64,000 nucleotides of DNA from Closterium sp. NIES-65 (GCA_948144175.1 CANXME010002567.1:1-64000), one strand, 5' to 3'; numbered from the stretch's first letter, positions 20,612 to 31,603 are shown. Notes: generated by a model not told the origin, from the letters alone. Numbers and translations are program-made.

Positions 20612-23600
20612 TGTAACATAAATCCTCCTCTGCAGTCACCTCCAGCAGAGGTGACTGGCAGACCATGTAGTGACAAGTGGTACCAAAAAAAAAAAGAGAG
20701 AAAAAAGATGTATACATACACGTTCATTCGTACATGTATCGCAGTTACACAATAAGCACGTTGAAAGTGTACCTCAGCGCTGCAGTACGCGAGGAGGTTG
20801 GGCATGAGGCCGAGCGCTCTGAGCTCACACATGCTGTTGAGTCGACTCACAAGTCATACGTGTACATGTAAATACACCCTAACCGTGTTGCATGTGTTAC
20901 CTCAGCGCTGCGGCAGGCGAGGAGGTTGGGCATGAGGCCGAGCGCTCTGAGCTCGCGCACACTGTGCTGCGTGGGCTTGGTCTTCTGCTCTCCCACCACT
21001 CCCAGCACCGGCACCAGACTGACATGCACCAGACACAGGTTCTCCTGCCCTGCACGGAGGTAGAGAGTGATGGAAGCAATGGAGGAAGAAGGAAGAAGAC
21101 TTGTTGTGATGGAAGCAATGGAGGAAGAAGGAAGAAGACTTGTTGTGATGGAAGCAATGGAGGAAGAAGGAAGAAGACTTGTTGTGATGGAAGCAATGGA
21201 GGAAGAAGGAAGAAGATTGTTGTGATGGTTGGCCAAGCCCACCACTCCCAGCACCCGCATCAGACTCACGTGCACCAGACACAGGTTCTCCTGCCCTGCA
21301 CAGCGAATGCAAGGAGGTGGGGGAGAAGAGAAAGTAGGAAATGGGAGCTGATTAAACCTCCCACCACCACTCCCAGCACTGGCACCAGACTCACGTGCGC
21401 CAGACACAGGTTCTCCTGCCCTGCATGGGTGGAGGGAGGAGGAGGGAGAGATGAGAGGGTAGGGGAGGTTGGGTCTCAAATGAACATCCCATCACCGCCC
21501 AGCACCATCAGCATGCTCATGTGCCTCACCACGCCTGCTTGCTTGACTCATATCCTTGCTTGGCATGTAACCAAGAGACGGCGTGGACGATAGTGATAGT
21601 GATGATGATGGTCTGATGGAGAGAGGCACGTAACGGTTCTAAAGAAGGGCAGGACGGTACGTACCGACTCTGAACTGAAACTGACGAAGAGCTTCAACGA
21701 AGGGCATAGATTCGATGTCACCTGGGGAGAGAGGTACGGGAAACAAGGGTGCATGGAGAGGAACGAGGGAGAAAACATCAGTTGAAATCCACGGGTGGCA
21801 GCCTGGCCGGGGCAACAACACCAGACAATCAAGCCCATCACGGATATATATATATATATTGACACCCTGCGCTGCATGCAAGGACACCATTGCCGTCCGA
21901 CGCACCAATAGTGCCGCCCAGCTCGATGACACAGACGTCAGCACTCTCCCCACTGCCGTCCACAGGTACCTGCGCCACGCGCTCTATCCAGTCCTGAATG
22001 GCCGTAGTTATGTGCGGTACCACCTGAGGTGCACAGAGGCAGGGGCAAAGGGGAGCGGTGAGGGGCATGGTTGGCGGGTTTCGGGTTGAAGGCATCAACT
22101 GGAACCTGCGCAATGCGCTCTATCCAGCCCTGAATGGCCGTGGCGATGTGCGGTACCACCTGCGGGAAAGGGAGAGTTAAAGGTTTGAGGGGTGGGGTTG
22201 GAAGGAGAGGGTAGAGGGTTTGAGGTTTAAGACATCAAGTGAAATTTGTGCCCCTCACTCTATCCAGTCCTGGTTGGACGTGGTGTCTGGCACCACCACC
22301 GGTGGACAGAGGAAAGAGTGGGGTGAGGCGGAGCGGAAGGGGAAAGGTCGTGGGAATGGGAGAGGAGGGGAGGGAGGTTCACAGACATTACCTACCCCGA
22401 TCCTTGAGCTAAAAGCTGCTGATTGGCCGTATTCATGTGCGGCAGCAGAAAAGCGGGGGTGAACGGTGGGAGGTGGAGGGGAGATGTATCAAGTTGAAAG
22501 GGTTGAGGGTTTCGGTTTGGGTTAGGGTTTTGTCATGACAGTGGTTAAGCCCTGAGATGTCACATGGTAAGGCAGCAACGGGTCCAGGGTTTCTGTTAAC
22601 GGTCATGCTCCACAATGCTGATACAATATGAAGACAACGGCATCATATTAGTTCAATCACATTAAACCTCATACCAATCGTATTGCCAAATGCAGGTTTG
22701 GAATGGTCACGTGCTGTGGATAGCCGTAATCGTATTCACCTGGACTGTTTTGCCGAGGTAGTCACCACGCCTCTCCCGTTCAATTACAGACTGCCACGTG
22801 GAAAGGAACAGAGTGGGAAGGGGAAGGCAAAACGATGAATCGACCATTCCCAAAACGCATCTGACGACTAGTAACTGGAATAATGAGCTGAAACGACTGT
22901 ACGGACTGATAGACGACTAATGGGAGTATGTACCAAGGCAAGGCACGGCAAGGCAAGGCAAGGCAGGCAGGCTACCTGATAGATCTTGCCAGTCGTGATG
23001 TTGTTATCTCGCGTGAGCGTGATGTCGAGGAATCTCTCGTAGTTTCCCAAATCCAGATCCACCTGATGCGGGAGGAAAAGCAGGGGCGCAATGCCGGCCA
23101 AAGCGTTTACAACTGGAAACGTAGCCTTCGAATGCTGAGCCTGATCGTCGGCAGACCTGATTTCGCCAATGGGATCAAAATGAGCTACCGGCGCTTCCTT
23201 CATAAAGCTGTTGAACGTTTTTTTATTTGCAACAGACTGAGGTGAAAAGCCTGTTAAACCTCTCCCCTTGAAACATCCTGATCACCTCTAAGTCCCGGTA
23301 CTCCCTCGCTCACCTCTCCGCCGTCATCCAGCACAAACACTTCGCCGTGCTCGAATGGCGACATGGTCCCCGCGTCCGTGTTAATGTACGGATCTGCGAA
23401 CAATCGCGAAACGAACGAAGCGGTGACAGAGTTACCACAGTGCTGGCTTCGAATCTGGTGCTCCGTACCAGCAACTGCTCGAACTGGCTGATAAATGACG
23501 CGACACCGGCATGTAGCTACGACGAGAGCATTCAAACTATTCGTATCAAATACATATCCACGACATTTCTCGTACCGATCTTGATCGAAGTGACCCGGAG

Positions 23601-23702
23601 GCCGCATGCTTTTAGAACAACACCGATGCTGCTTGCTGTAACTCCCTTCCCCAATCCGCTCACGACACCTCCAGTCACGACCACGTATTTAGTCTTTCCC
23701 AT
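15035..23702 (-). CDS. CTPS: CTP synthase (glutamine-hydrolysing), 19 exons
   Basis: Makes CTP from UTP, ATP and glutamine in the cytosol. Exons (-): 23702-23576, 23393-23314, 23062-22976, 22790-22740, 22023-21906, 21721-21665, 21049-20901, 20397-20347, 20004-19942, 19621-19578, 19239-19173, 18432-18370, 18231-18142, 17844-17806, 17320-17171, 16837-16674, 16031-15902, 15488-15395, 15087-15035. They total 1677 bases and join in phase into 558 codons, a normal family length. The synthase half starts [20 protein letters not shown]. The glutaminase half has the nucleophile in LGICLGMQ (Cys399) and HPEF (His526, Glu528). No lesion is seen. At least eight introns contain partial copies of the neighbouring exon plus its splice site; choosing the phase-compatible copy gives the clean frame. 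The gene is divergent from the LHW gene. Confidence 0.93.
15327..15360 (-). repeat. Downstream echo of CTP synthase exon 18 end plus donor
   Basis: On the minus strand TTGCCTTCCAAGGTATGCC resembles the end of exon 18 (CTGTCTTCCAAG followed by GTATGCC at 15395). Only the last bases of the exon and the donor are copied. Confidence 0.5.
15819..15850 (-). repeat. Downstream echo of CTP synthase exon 17 end plus donor
   Basis: The minus strand reads [10 protein letters not shown] followed by GTGAG, next to the true end [10 protein letters not shown] followed by GTGAGC at 15902. Codons are partly altered. Confidence 0.7.
16061..16310 (-). repeat. Two upstream echoes of CTP synthase exon 17 head
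   Basis: Two extra copies of [15 protein letters not shown] followed by [10 protein letters not shown], at about 16061-16150 and 16217-16308, precede the true exon (16031-15902). The outer copy has an altered acceptor context and would run into a TGA in the phase left by exon 16. Confidence 0.85.
16441..16652. repeat. Intronic minisatellite, GGGGGCAGC units
   Basis: About 20 units of GGGGGCAGC alternating with AG or CG spacers (roughly 10-11 bp) fill an intron of CTP synthase between exons 16 and 17. Open frames through it (repeated GAAGGSRGQ) are by-products. Confidence 0.9.
17400..17495 (-). repeat. Upstream degenerate echo of CTP synthase exon 15 head
   Basis: The minus strand reads [21 protein letters not shown], a decayed version of the true exon start [18 protein letters not shown] at 17320. 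It lies in the upstream intron with its acceptor context. Confidence 0.75.
17630..17808 (-). repeat. Repeat around the CTP synthase exon 14 donor
   Basis: An approximately 105-bp block (ATCCACTAG..CAGGGTGGCATGGCATGATA up to ACACTCACCTTC) occurs twice. The copy ending near 17806 carries the true donor of exon 14; the other (around 17630-17712) carries only a donor-like remnant. Confidence 0.65.
18525..19041 (-). repeat. Four to five upstream echoes of CTP synthase exon 12 head
   Basis: The true exon (18432-18370) starts [17 protein letters not shown]. Upstream on the minus strand the same acceptor and head recur at about 18573-18525 ([18 protein letters not shown]), 18707-18671, 18826-18788 and, much decayed, 18932-18913 and 19041-19021. 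Each is preceded by a CCACCAG or CAG acceptor-like string. Spacing is near 110-130 bp. Only the copy nearest the exon body is complete. Confidence 0.9.
19415..19560. repeat. Short tandem repeat CTCTCACTTTCGGTCAGCCA in a CTP synthase intron
   Basis: Three close tandem copies of a 22-bp unit, plus two more CACTTTCGGTCAGTGAGA strings, lie beside the donor of exon 10. The donor-side text (TCACTGACCGAAAGTG on the minus strand) is part of the repeat. Confidence 0.75.
20217..20350 (-). repeat. Three downstream echoes of CTP synthase exon 8 end plus donor
   Basis: A 40-bp unit at 20217, 20257, 20297 and 20337 reads, on the minus strand, TTCTGCCACGTGCCT followed by GTGAGTGCC. Only the copy at 20337 joins the true exon (LSQFCHVP). 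The others repeat just its last five codons and the donor. Confidence 0.92.
20495..20516. repeat. Poly-G run of 22
   Basis: An uninterrupted G tract in a CTP synthase intron. Its length may be unreliable in sequencing. Confidence 0.9.
20565..20611. repeat. (GT)n microsatellite
   Basis: More than 20 GT units in the same intron as the poly-G run. Confidence 0.92.
20771..20842 (-). repeat. Downstream echo of CTP synthase exon 7 end plus donor
   Basis: The minus strand reads [19 protein letters not shown] followed by GT, a copy of the exon 7 end [19 protein letters not shown] at 20901. It sits in the following intron. Confidence 0.85.
21064..21226. repeat. 39-bp tandem repeat, four copies
   Basis: TGATGGAAGCAATGGAGG with a purine-rich remainder recurs at 21068, 21107, 21146 and 21185. 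It fills the gap between exon 7 of CTP synthase and the first of its upstream echoes. Confidence 0.92.
21235..21530 (-). repeat. Upstream echoes of CTP synthase exon 7 head (two clear, one decayed)
   Basis: [20 protein letters not shown] at the start of exon 7 (21049) recurs upstream as [18 protein letters not shown] (about 21300-21235) and [17 protein letters not shown] (about 21425-21363). A worn copy lies at 21530-21495. All keep a CAG acceptor-like context. Confidence 0.88.
22096..22448 (-). repeat. Upstream echoes of CTP synthase exon 5 head (one clear, two decayed)
   Basis: Exon 5 starts [20 protein letters not shown] at 22023. Upstream copies: [20 protein letters not shown] from 22159 to 22096; a decayed one at about 22302-22247 that keeps QDWIE followed by a stop; and a shorter remnant at about 22448-22413 (LPHMNTANQ). 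Confidence 0.87.
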
Positions 23703-25302
23703 AGCTCGTTTACAGCGATAATAAAGTTGACACCTTGCCTTGCCGGGTCTAGGGGAGTAAGCCTCTGCTAGTTTCAGTTCACACGATCAAGAGTTGGTGC
23801 GCACAGCTGCTGCCGATAAACCTGATCGTTTATTTACTACCAGAAGCTCTTTAGTTCGGGTCTTAGAAACCAGCGGTAAGATAATGGATAAATGCAGTAC
23901 GTGCTGATCGATATCAGAAGTTCTGAGCGCAAATGCTCTGATTCTAGAGGTTTACGCAGCTGCTGTTGTTAGAGGTAAATTTTGTGCTTGCAGAAACACC
24001 TCCCTCTTTCGCCGCCACTAAAAATGTGCCTCATTGCCACCACATCCCTGGAAACTGCCTTGTGCAACGCCCTAAACCCAACCAATCCAAGATGATGCCT
24101 CTGGAAAATTGACGCAGCGCCTGACCCACATCAATCTGGCAAGCATGGATCTGATTAGGCAGCTTGAAAAGAGTACACCCAGGATGTATGATTTGCCTGT
24201 CTCTGGATGCGGAATCTCTTATGTATTGCAAAGAGGCAGCTGTTAAGGGTACAAACTTGAAAGTTTTCCAGGATCTGCTGGTCTTGTACAACTAACCATC
24301 GCTGAGGGGAGAGCCGCCACAACGCTTGATTCTGAAGCTCGTGTTTTGTCACAAGTTCAACAGAGACAGCTCAATTTGAGTCAAAACCAGCGCCTCATTT
24401 TTTGGTGAACGGGCTGTGCTCAACGTGTACGCGTATGAATAATCTTGTATTTCGAATCAAATGGAAATGCTGACCTCGACCCACGACGGTGGTGAAGTGA
24501 TTCGTGATGTGAACAGAATCAGAGCTGCTGTGATAGGATCTTTGCATCAAACTGCAAGCAGGTTACTTGCCAGCCCGTTGGTTTCCCCTTGCCGCGGTTT
24601 TTCCTTGCTGGTGTTCGACTGTAGCAACCCCCCGCCCCACCCTGTCATCCCACACGACACGACGACGGAGTGACTGTTTCATGCAGTCACTACTTCGGCT
24701 TCGGCTTCGAGTCACATTTCGCCTTGGTCTGCCCCGCAGATCGTCGAGACACCTCCTAGTGCCATTGCTGCTGCTCATTCACCGACAGAGTCCTGAGTCC
24801 TGACCCTTCCGCTCATCCCAGGCCAACCACAATTCGACTTTGGCTTCGTCCTCCTGCCCGAGATGCGACTAAGAATCGAGATCCGTCGGTTGTGACCTTC
24901 AGTCCAGAGAGCAAACCCTCTCCGCTGGCAATCAAAACTGCATCCCTCCTCACCTCAGACATCAGCAAACCCTAGTCCTATTATGCCTTATCAAATCATT
25001 AAGCCCATCCACGCGCCGTCAAGTACTACCAGCAGACTTTAGTACGGTTAGTTCTCCGTTTATGGTCCTTAGGTTCCATTTTCTTCCTTCCCGTCTGAGT
25101 TTTGGTCTAATTAGCACTCAATTCAACAAGTCATACGTACTCCAGTGTGCTCTAGGGTTTCATTCTCCGTGACTTTTGGTCCCAGTAGACAAACAGACGT
25201 GTGTGTAGAACAAACGCTTGAGAGGTGCGAGGTGCATCTCCGAAGGGTCTGAGTAGTCTGTTTTATTCTCTACTTGTCGGCAACGAAGCCGCGGTTGCGA
25301 CC
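23703..25302. promoter_or_regulatory. 1.6-kb divergent intergenic region between CTP synthase and LHW
   Basis: The two start codons (23702 minus, 25303 plus) face away from each other, so both promoters and leaders must lie here. I see no convincing TATA box or coding frame. The stretch is less GC-rich than the genes. Confidence 0.5.
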
Positions 25303-28300
25303 ATGGTTATATTACGGCAGACGCTTAGGAGTTTATGCTCACCAGATGGATGGACCTATGCAGTGTTCTGGAAGCTCAAAAGACGCAACCGAATGTACGT
25401 TGGGAATTTTCACATCCTTACAGGTTTTCCAGCAGTTTCAGCAATATCGTGTTTGCTAACGCTGCTTCCCACTAATTGGTTCAGGGTCTTGACTTGGGAG
25501 GATGGATATTGTTCGATGGATCCCCCGGGAGCGACTCAAAAGGAGCAGAGCGCGGATATTAGCAGCATTGACGGGAACGTTCTCGGCATGGCGGTCGCGA
25601 AGATGTCTTATCACATATATTCTTTCGGAGAAGGGTGAGCACTAGTTCGTTAGTGTCTAGGTTTCCTGTAACTCAAGACAGTGTCTTAATCGGCTTGTCT
25701 CTCGAAATTTATCCGTGCCTGACTGTGCAGCATCATTGAAACTGGAAAGTCTGCTGTTACCATTGGCGACTCAGATCATCCCTAATGTTTCTTCTGCTTC
25801 TCAGAGTTGTGGGAAGAGTGGCTTTCTCTGGGAAGCATCAATGGATATTTGCTCCGCGATCTCAAGGAGTCCCGGGCATGGATTCTCGCCCGGGATTTTC
25901 GTCCATGAAGGGATACGGGGGCTGCACGGGTGTCGACAAGGTGTTTATCTAACTTCCATGCTTATCTGATTTTCCCAGCAAACTTTGTTGGTCTTGCCGT
26001 TTGTACTAGGCGGTGTTTCTGACGTGAGTCTTCCTTGTGTTTTTTCTCCTACCAGTATCCATCTGGATGGGATGATCAATTTGCTGCTGGAGTGAAGGTG
26101 CGTATCGTAGATTCTGTTCGAACTTGTGAACCGCTTGCTGGTTTCGGTCTACTAACGCTACGAAACTGCTGTTTTTGTCTTGACAGACTATTGCCATCAT
26201 CGCCGTTCCGGAGGGAGTCTTACAACTCGGTTCCAGTCGATCGGTCAGTCTCGAAAGCTGTTTCCGCCGTTAAGTAGATCGACTTTTGGGCTTCCCGGGT
26301 TAACATTTGGTGTCTCTCCGTGTTCTGCAGATGCCAGAGGATTTGAAATTCGTTTCTCACATCCGCTCGCTCTTCGCGGCGCTTCAAACAGTCCCCGGAG
26401 CGTTTCTATCCGATCTCTTCACCGACAATGCCCTGAAAGCGAAATCTTTTCCCACGCCTGACGCAACCGCGCTTGCAGCCGCCGGATTCCCTCCCGACAT
26501 CGCCGCGTCTCTTGGCAATCCCAACCCGCAGTCCGATTTCCTCGGCGTCTCCTTCCCCGGAGCTCTCAACCGTCGTTCAGTCCAGTCTAACCCGCAAAGC
26601 CTACAGATGCCTGCCCCTGCAGCTGCTGCTCCTCCTGCCGCTCCTCCAGCTCCATCTCGCCCATTCGCGGGGAATCAGCTGGCCGCCTCCTCGCCGTCGG
26701 ATCTCTTCAGCATTCTCGGCATCCCATCCGACTGTCGTGCCGACGACCAGAACGCTTCTCGGTTCATGGGCTCCGCGGCTTTGAAGCCGCCAGCGGACCC
26801 GAAGCAAGAAGCAGCGTCGCTGACCGATTACTCGAGCACGGCAAAGCGAGCGAAGGTCGCTCCGGAGAGGACGACTCGAGCGTCCGTCGCCATTAACCAG
26901 ATTCAGCTGAATTTCTTCGACTCGGACCTCCCTCTCAGCGGTCCGACTCTTCCCTCCAACTCGCTGAATCACAGCCCTGTGGAGCACACATCGCTGTCGT
27001 CCAGGCAATCGCCTCCGACCGAAGCTTCCGCGCACGTGCTCGGCCCGTCTGGCGAGCTGCTGGGAAGAGCAGAGGCGGCCGCGGGAGCGGGAGCGGCGAA
27101 GCGGAAGGCGGTGGTGGATCTGGAGAAGGAGCTGCGCATCTTCCACGACCAGTTCCTCAACGACCAATCGCTGTCCCTCGCCAACCTCCCCTCCAGGAGC
27201 TCCGCCGCGCAGAAGCCCATGGCGGCGGGGATTGGTTCTGCGTCCGAGCGCGCGCCTGCGCGGAGAAGCCTTGGTGTTGCCGGCGCTTTTTCGGGTCTGG
27301 ACGAGCAGCTGCTCGCGGGCATGACTGCTAGCGGCATGACTGCGAGCGGCATGACTGGGAGCGGCATGGCTGGCAATCGGAACGGGAACGCTGCTGCGCG
27401 GGCGTCTCAGTTCAACAGCACCGGCGGTGAAGCGCTGGGGGGTTCCTCCGCGTTTGGCGGCGCAGATGAGCTCGCGCAGGCCCTGGGGTTGCACTTCACA
27501 GGGCAACTGCCCGTTGACTTGGCTGACCTCGCTGACCTGGCAAATCTGGCGGACATTGGCGCGAATCAAGGCTCTGCCAACGGTCAGATGGGAAGCGCAA
27601 TGAGCCGCGGCGCGTTCGACCAGGCAGGGGCTGTTGGAGGCGCCAGGTGCGGTGCTGATGCCAGTGCGTCGAGGGGAGGGTTCTCCATGACTTCGGGGCT
27701 GCCGCAACCACAAGAGCTGCAGCACAGGGCTGGAGTGGCCCCTGCTGTCGGTAGTGCTCTTGGTTTTGACGAACTGAGTGCGTCATTGAGCAGGGCAGGC
27801 GCAGTGAACGGCGCTGTGGGGGCGGGGGCGCAAGCAGGAGCGGGGATGGGGAACAGCCTGGCGGAAATGGAACGAATGGCGACCCTGGAAGCTCTCATGC
27901 GGACGTCTGGGTTGCTGCCTCGCCTGAGCCTGGCTGAGCTGCAGCAAAGCCAGGTCCGCAGCACTCACAATCCCGTGGCCGGAGCTGCTTCTGCAGCAGC
28001 GGAAGCGGCCAGTGCTGGTATGGCGTCAGGCGCTAAGCTTGGGAGTCTGCCTGGGCTTCAGAGCAGGGCTAGCGTTGTTGCGAAGGCTGCGGGGGATAGC
28101 GGAAGAGGTATGAGAAGCGTGGAGCCCAGTGGGAAGGGCGTGTTCAAGTCTGAGGCTGCGTTCAAGGCCTTGCCAGATCGATCGGCAAACTCCGGCGTGC
28201 AGGAGCTCGGTGTGCCAGAGCTATGTGGTGGTGGTGGTGGTGCTGCTGCTGCTGCTGGGAAGGATGAGAAGAAGGGGACGAAGAAGAGGGGGAGGGAGGA

Positions 28301-29258
28301 GAAGCCGAAGCAGAGGCCTCGTGATAGGCAGCTGATTCAAGATCGCGTGAAGGATCTGCGAGGGATAGTTCCTAACTCTGAAAGGGTATGTCTGCTCTGA
28401 TATTCAGACTTATGTTTCTTTTTTCGTTTTCTTTCTCTGATTTGACTTTTTTTTTGTTTCCTGCAGCTGAGTATTGATGGACTGCTGGAACGCACAATCC
28501 AACATCTTGTGTTCTTGAGGGAGTTTTCAGCTCTCCGTGCAGACATTGACGAAGGCCAAGCAATGCTGGTGAGTCATAAACTTTTTAAGATCCATTGGCG
28601 CCTCACCCCTCCTTTCATTCAGTCTTTTAACTTGCATGGTTTTTGTTTGAACGCAGGCGGAGAAGAGTTTTGATGAATGTATGAATGAATGCCCAGTATC
28701 TGTGCAACAACTTTCACCGACCCTAGTTCAAATTAAGGTGAACAGTGTGAGGCTTTTTTGTATGAACTTTCTTTAAATTATGTCGTCCAGATCCGCTAAA
28801 TAGTGATAACTATTTTTTGTGCAGGTGGAATGGATTGGTAGCACTGTGCCGATTGACCTTGCTGACGGACTTCGCCAGATTGGGCTGGTGGTTCGCAAGT
28901 CATCAGTCAAGTCCTCTGGTGGCCGTGTCAAGGCACACATTATTGCTGAGGTGAGTCTTGCATCTCCTGATAGTGTTTCCTGTCCCTTGTCTGCGAGGTC
29001 AGTCATTAGGACACAGAACAGGAGGTTTTGTGCGTTGTAGTTAGTCGGGTCGGGGGACTGAAGTGATTACTCTTTTTTTTTTGGCAGTGCAAGCAACCTG
29101 TGGAGCGCATGGACATCATGTGGCATGTTCTCCAGCACCTGAAGGATAAGCTGCCAGATATGGCCAATGTGTTTTCTGGGACTGAGAAGCCGATGGAGGC
29201 AGGGAAGGTAGATCCTGTCTTTGATCCGGCAGATTCGTGCTGTCAAGTGGTGTATTAA
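25303..29258 (+). CDS. LHW: LONESOME HIGHWAY-type bHLH transcription factor, 10 exons
   Basis: Exons: 25303-25394, 25485-25634, 25805-25940, 26056-26097, 26187-26243, 26331-28385, 28467-28568, 28657-28737, 28825-28950, 29088-29258. They join in phase into 1003 codons ending CCQVVY. The start is the first ATG (MVILRQTLRSLC); upstream open frame uses GTG only. The N-terminal bHLH-MYC/GAF-like region is typical of LHW (WTYAVFWKLK, VGRVAFSGKHQWIFA, TIAIIAVPEGVLQLGSS). A long low-complexity middle fills exon 6. The bHLH at about residues 820-880 (RPRDRQLIQDRVKDLRGIVPN, then SIDGLLERTIQHLVFL) lacks the basic-helix H-E-R residues, as in LHW. A conserved C-terminal domain follows (GRVKAHIIAE). In land plants LHW pairs with TMO5-type bHLH proteins in vascular patterning. 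The role in an organism without vessels is unknown. Confidence 0.9.
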
Positions 29259-29558
29259 GTCGGGGTCGTGTCTGCCTGAAGTCGCTTAGTCCAAGCCCGT
29301 GTATTCTGCTACCGTATTTACATTCGCCAAGTACTGTACCAGGTTTTGCTGATGTTAGCAGAAAATGAAATTTGATGTCCCTGAAGAATGTATATGTAGA
29401 GATTATATAATGTTTGTTCTTTCACAATAGCACTTGTGCCAGAGTGAAAGTGCACTATGGTACTACAAATGGAACAATTCATCTGTGACTTCCGGTGTCT
29501 TGACTTATGTGTATCAATACATGTACACATGCATATAATCCTCAACAGTGACAAACAT
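29259..29558. other. Shared 3' region of convergent LHW and SDH2 genes
   Basis: Exactly 300 bases separate the two stop codons. AT-rich text (TTATATAATG) fits 3' UTR and polyadenylation sequence for both strands. Confidence 0.5.
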
Positions 29559-30501
29559 TCAGCTTTTGGTCACCATCAGGCGCTTGATGTTGGCGATCTG
29601 TTTTCCTGGACTCAACCCCTTGGGACACGCCTTGGTGCAGTTCATAATGGTGTGGCAACGGTACAGCTTGAATGGATCATTCAAATCATCAAGCCGCTGC
29701 TTGGTATACTCATCACGGCTGTCCATGATCCACCTGAAACAACAGGAAGAAAAAGGAACGAATACTACGATTAGACGCAACGAAAAAGAAAAAAAACAGA
29801 GCACAGAATGGCACAATGAACAAACGACTGGCTGGATTACAATACCTGTTGGCATTCAGAAGCGCAGACGGTCCGAGGTACTTCTCAGGGTTCCACCAAT
29901 AGCTGGGGCACGAGGTGCTGCAGCACGCGCACAGGATGCACTCATACATGCCGTCAAGCTTAGCCCGGTCTTCCTTAGTCTGAAGAAATTCCTTTCCATC
30001 TTCCGGCAGCTTCTTGGTCTTCAGCCACGGCTCGATGGACTTATACTGCTGGTAGAACTGAGTCATATCCACCACGAGATCTTTAATGACGAACATATGG
30101 GGTAACGGAGTGATTGGAATAGAAGCTCCAGGAGATGCTTCGATCTTGGTGAGACATGCGAGGCCGTTCGCGCCGTTAATGTTCATCGCGCAAGAACCGC
30201 AGATCCCTTCCCGGCAAGATCTGCGGAATGTGAGAGTCGGGTCGACCTCGTTCTTAATCTTAATCAGAGCGTCAAGAATCATGGGTCCGCATTCCTTTGT
30301 GTCTATGGTGTAGGTCTGAAGACGCGGCTTCTCGTTCTGGTCGGGATCCCATCGGTATATTGAGAACTGCTGCAGGCCCTTAGGTGCAGCAGCAAGCGCG
30401 GGAGTAGATCCGGTCACAAATGTCCTAAAAGGAAGCTTTCCTGACGCAACCGACTTGGCGTTCTGCCGCGCCAAGCGCGCAACAAGGCCTCCCAGCGTCA
30501 T
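29559..30501 (-). CDS. SDH2: Succinate dehydrogenase iron-sulfur subunit, mitochondrial, 2 exons
   Basis: The electron-transfer subunit of complex II, passing electrons from the flavoprotein to ubiquinone at the inner mitochondrial membrane. Exons 30501-29846 and 29733-29559 join in phase (AG plus G) to 276 codons, normal for the family. The first about 40 residues are rich in Arg, Ala and Ser, as in a mitochondrial presequence. The 2Fe-2S ligands are Cys96, 101, 104 and 116 (CREGICGSC). The second half has Cys188, 191, 194 and 198 ([12 protein letters not shown]) and Cys245, 251 and 255 ([14 protein letters not shown]) for the 4Fe-4S and 3Fe-4S centres. Nothing is missing. The single intron lies between the two cluster motifs of the C-terminal domain. 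Confidence 0.96.
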
Positions 30502-31448
30502 AGCGTCTCGCGATTTTCAACGCTAAGGACGACCTGTGAGAACTACCGCCGCGGTACGGCCGACGTCGTCCTTGGGTCTGGACGCTAAGGAGCAGTGTAA
30601 GACGACTACACGCTTAGCTCCTCGACTGGCTTTTTGAAGCTCCACAGACTTGGTAGTAGGTCCTACATGCGAAAACAGTAAAACATCAATGCTGATGGGG
30701 GGTGGGTTAGCTGGCAAAGGAGATTCGTATGGTTGGTTGAAATCAACTAGAAGGTGAATAGGTGGCCTGGCCGAAGGATGTCAATAATCAGTGTGGCTGA
30801 TACTTAGCTAAGCTCGCTAACATCACTGCGACTGGGTGGGATGGCCTGGAAGATGTCGGGCAGCTGCCAACATCAAGACTGCCACGCCAGCACACAATGA
30901 CGTAGCAGGCTCGCTTGGGTGTGCGATAGTTGAGGCTTCGATTTTCAGGACAAAACCAGCAATGAGATATCATCTGGGCGACCAGATTATGTCCCAGTTG
31001 CTATGGATGCCCAAATAATCCAAGTTCCCTCCCATAACTTATAGTTAGGATATTGGAGGCAGGGTTGTCGCTAGCAGAAATTTTTTGAATGTTTGTCCTA
31101 TGTTTGAAGGTAATGTTTTGATTTAATCTGATGGTTCAGAAACTTGCAATTGGTAAAATCTGTTCATTCAAAAATGAATTTCCTCAGTGACTGATCCATC
31201 AGACACGTTTTCCACGTTCCTCTGATTGATCAGGAACACTTTCCGGTTTCGTCTGTTACCGGATCTTTCTTCCCTTGGGCGTGATTGACGCGTGAACAAG
31301 GCGTGGTGTGGGTGTTTCCCCTTGATTATTGGAATGTATGCATCATACATTTCGCGGCACGTGCTCCCACGTGTATCTTTCGCCACCACACCAAAAAAGA
31401 TCTGCTGCAACGGGCAAACAGTCACGTTATATGTTGTACTCACATGAT
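30502..31448. other. Upstream region of SDH2; no gene recognised
   Basis: The probable SDH2 promoter is at the right of its ATG. No TE ends or coding frames with likeness are seen before the Copia-1 target duplication. Confidence 0.45.
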
Positions 31449-31453
31449 GTCTG

Positions 31454-31590
31454 TGTGAGAATAGGAAAACAGGAATGAATGAACTATGAATGAAAGCAGT
31501 ACAAATATGAAACCCTAACTGGGTTGTACCCCCTATGGGATACCCCACTACAGCCTACACAGCAGTATAAGCTATAGATATGTTCTGACA
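31454..31590 (-). repeat. Copia-1 3' LTR
   Basis: 137 bp, TG...CA ends. Differs from the 5' LTR at one base (A against T at position 10 as written on the plus strand). Confidence 0.95.
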
Positions 31591-31603
31591 CACCCCCATA
31601 GGC
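31591..31603 (-). other. Copia-1 polypurine tract
   Basis: On the minus strand CCTATGGGGGTG directly precedes TGTCAGAACA of the 3' LTR. The same tract recurs before the 3' LTRs of Copia-2 and Copia-4. Confidence 0.8.

Noticed and set aside
26601..27725. 374-codon open frame opposite LHW exon 6
   Set aside because: Antisense shadow of a low-complexity GC-rich exon.
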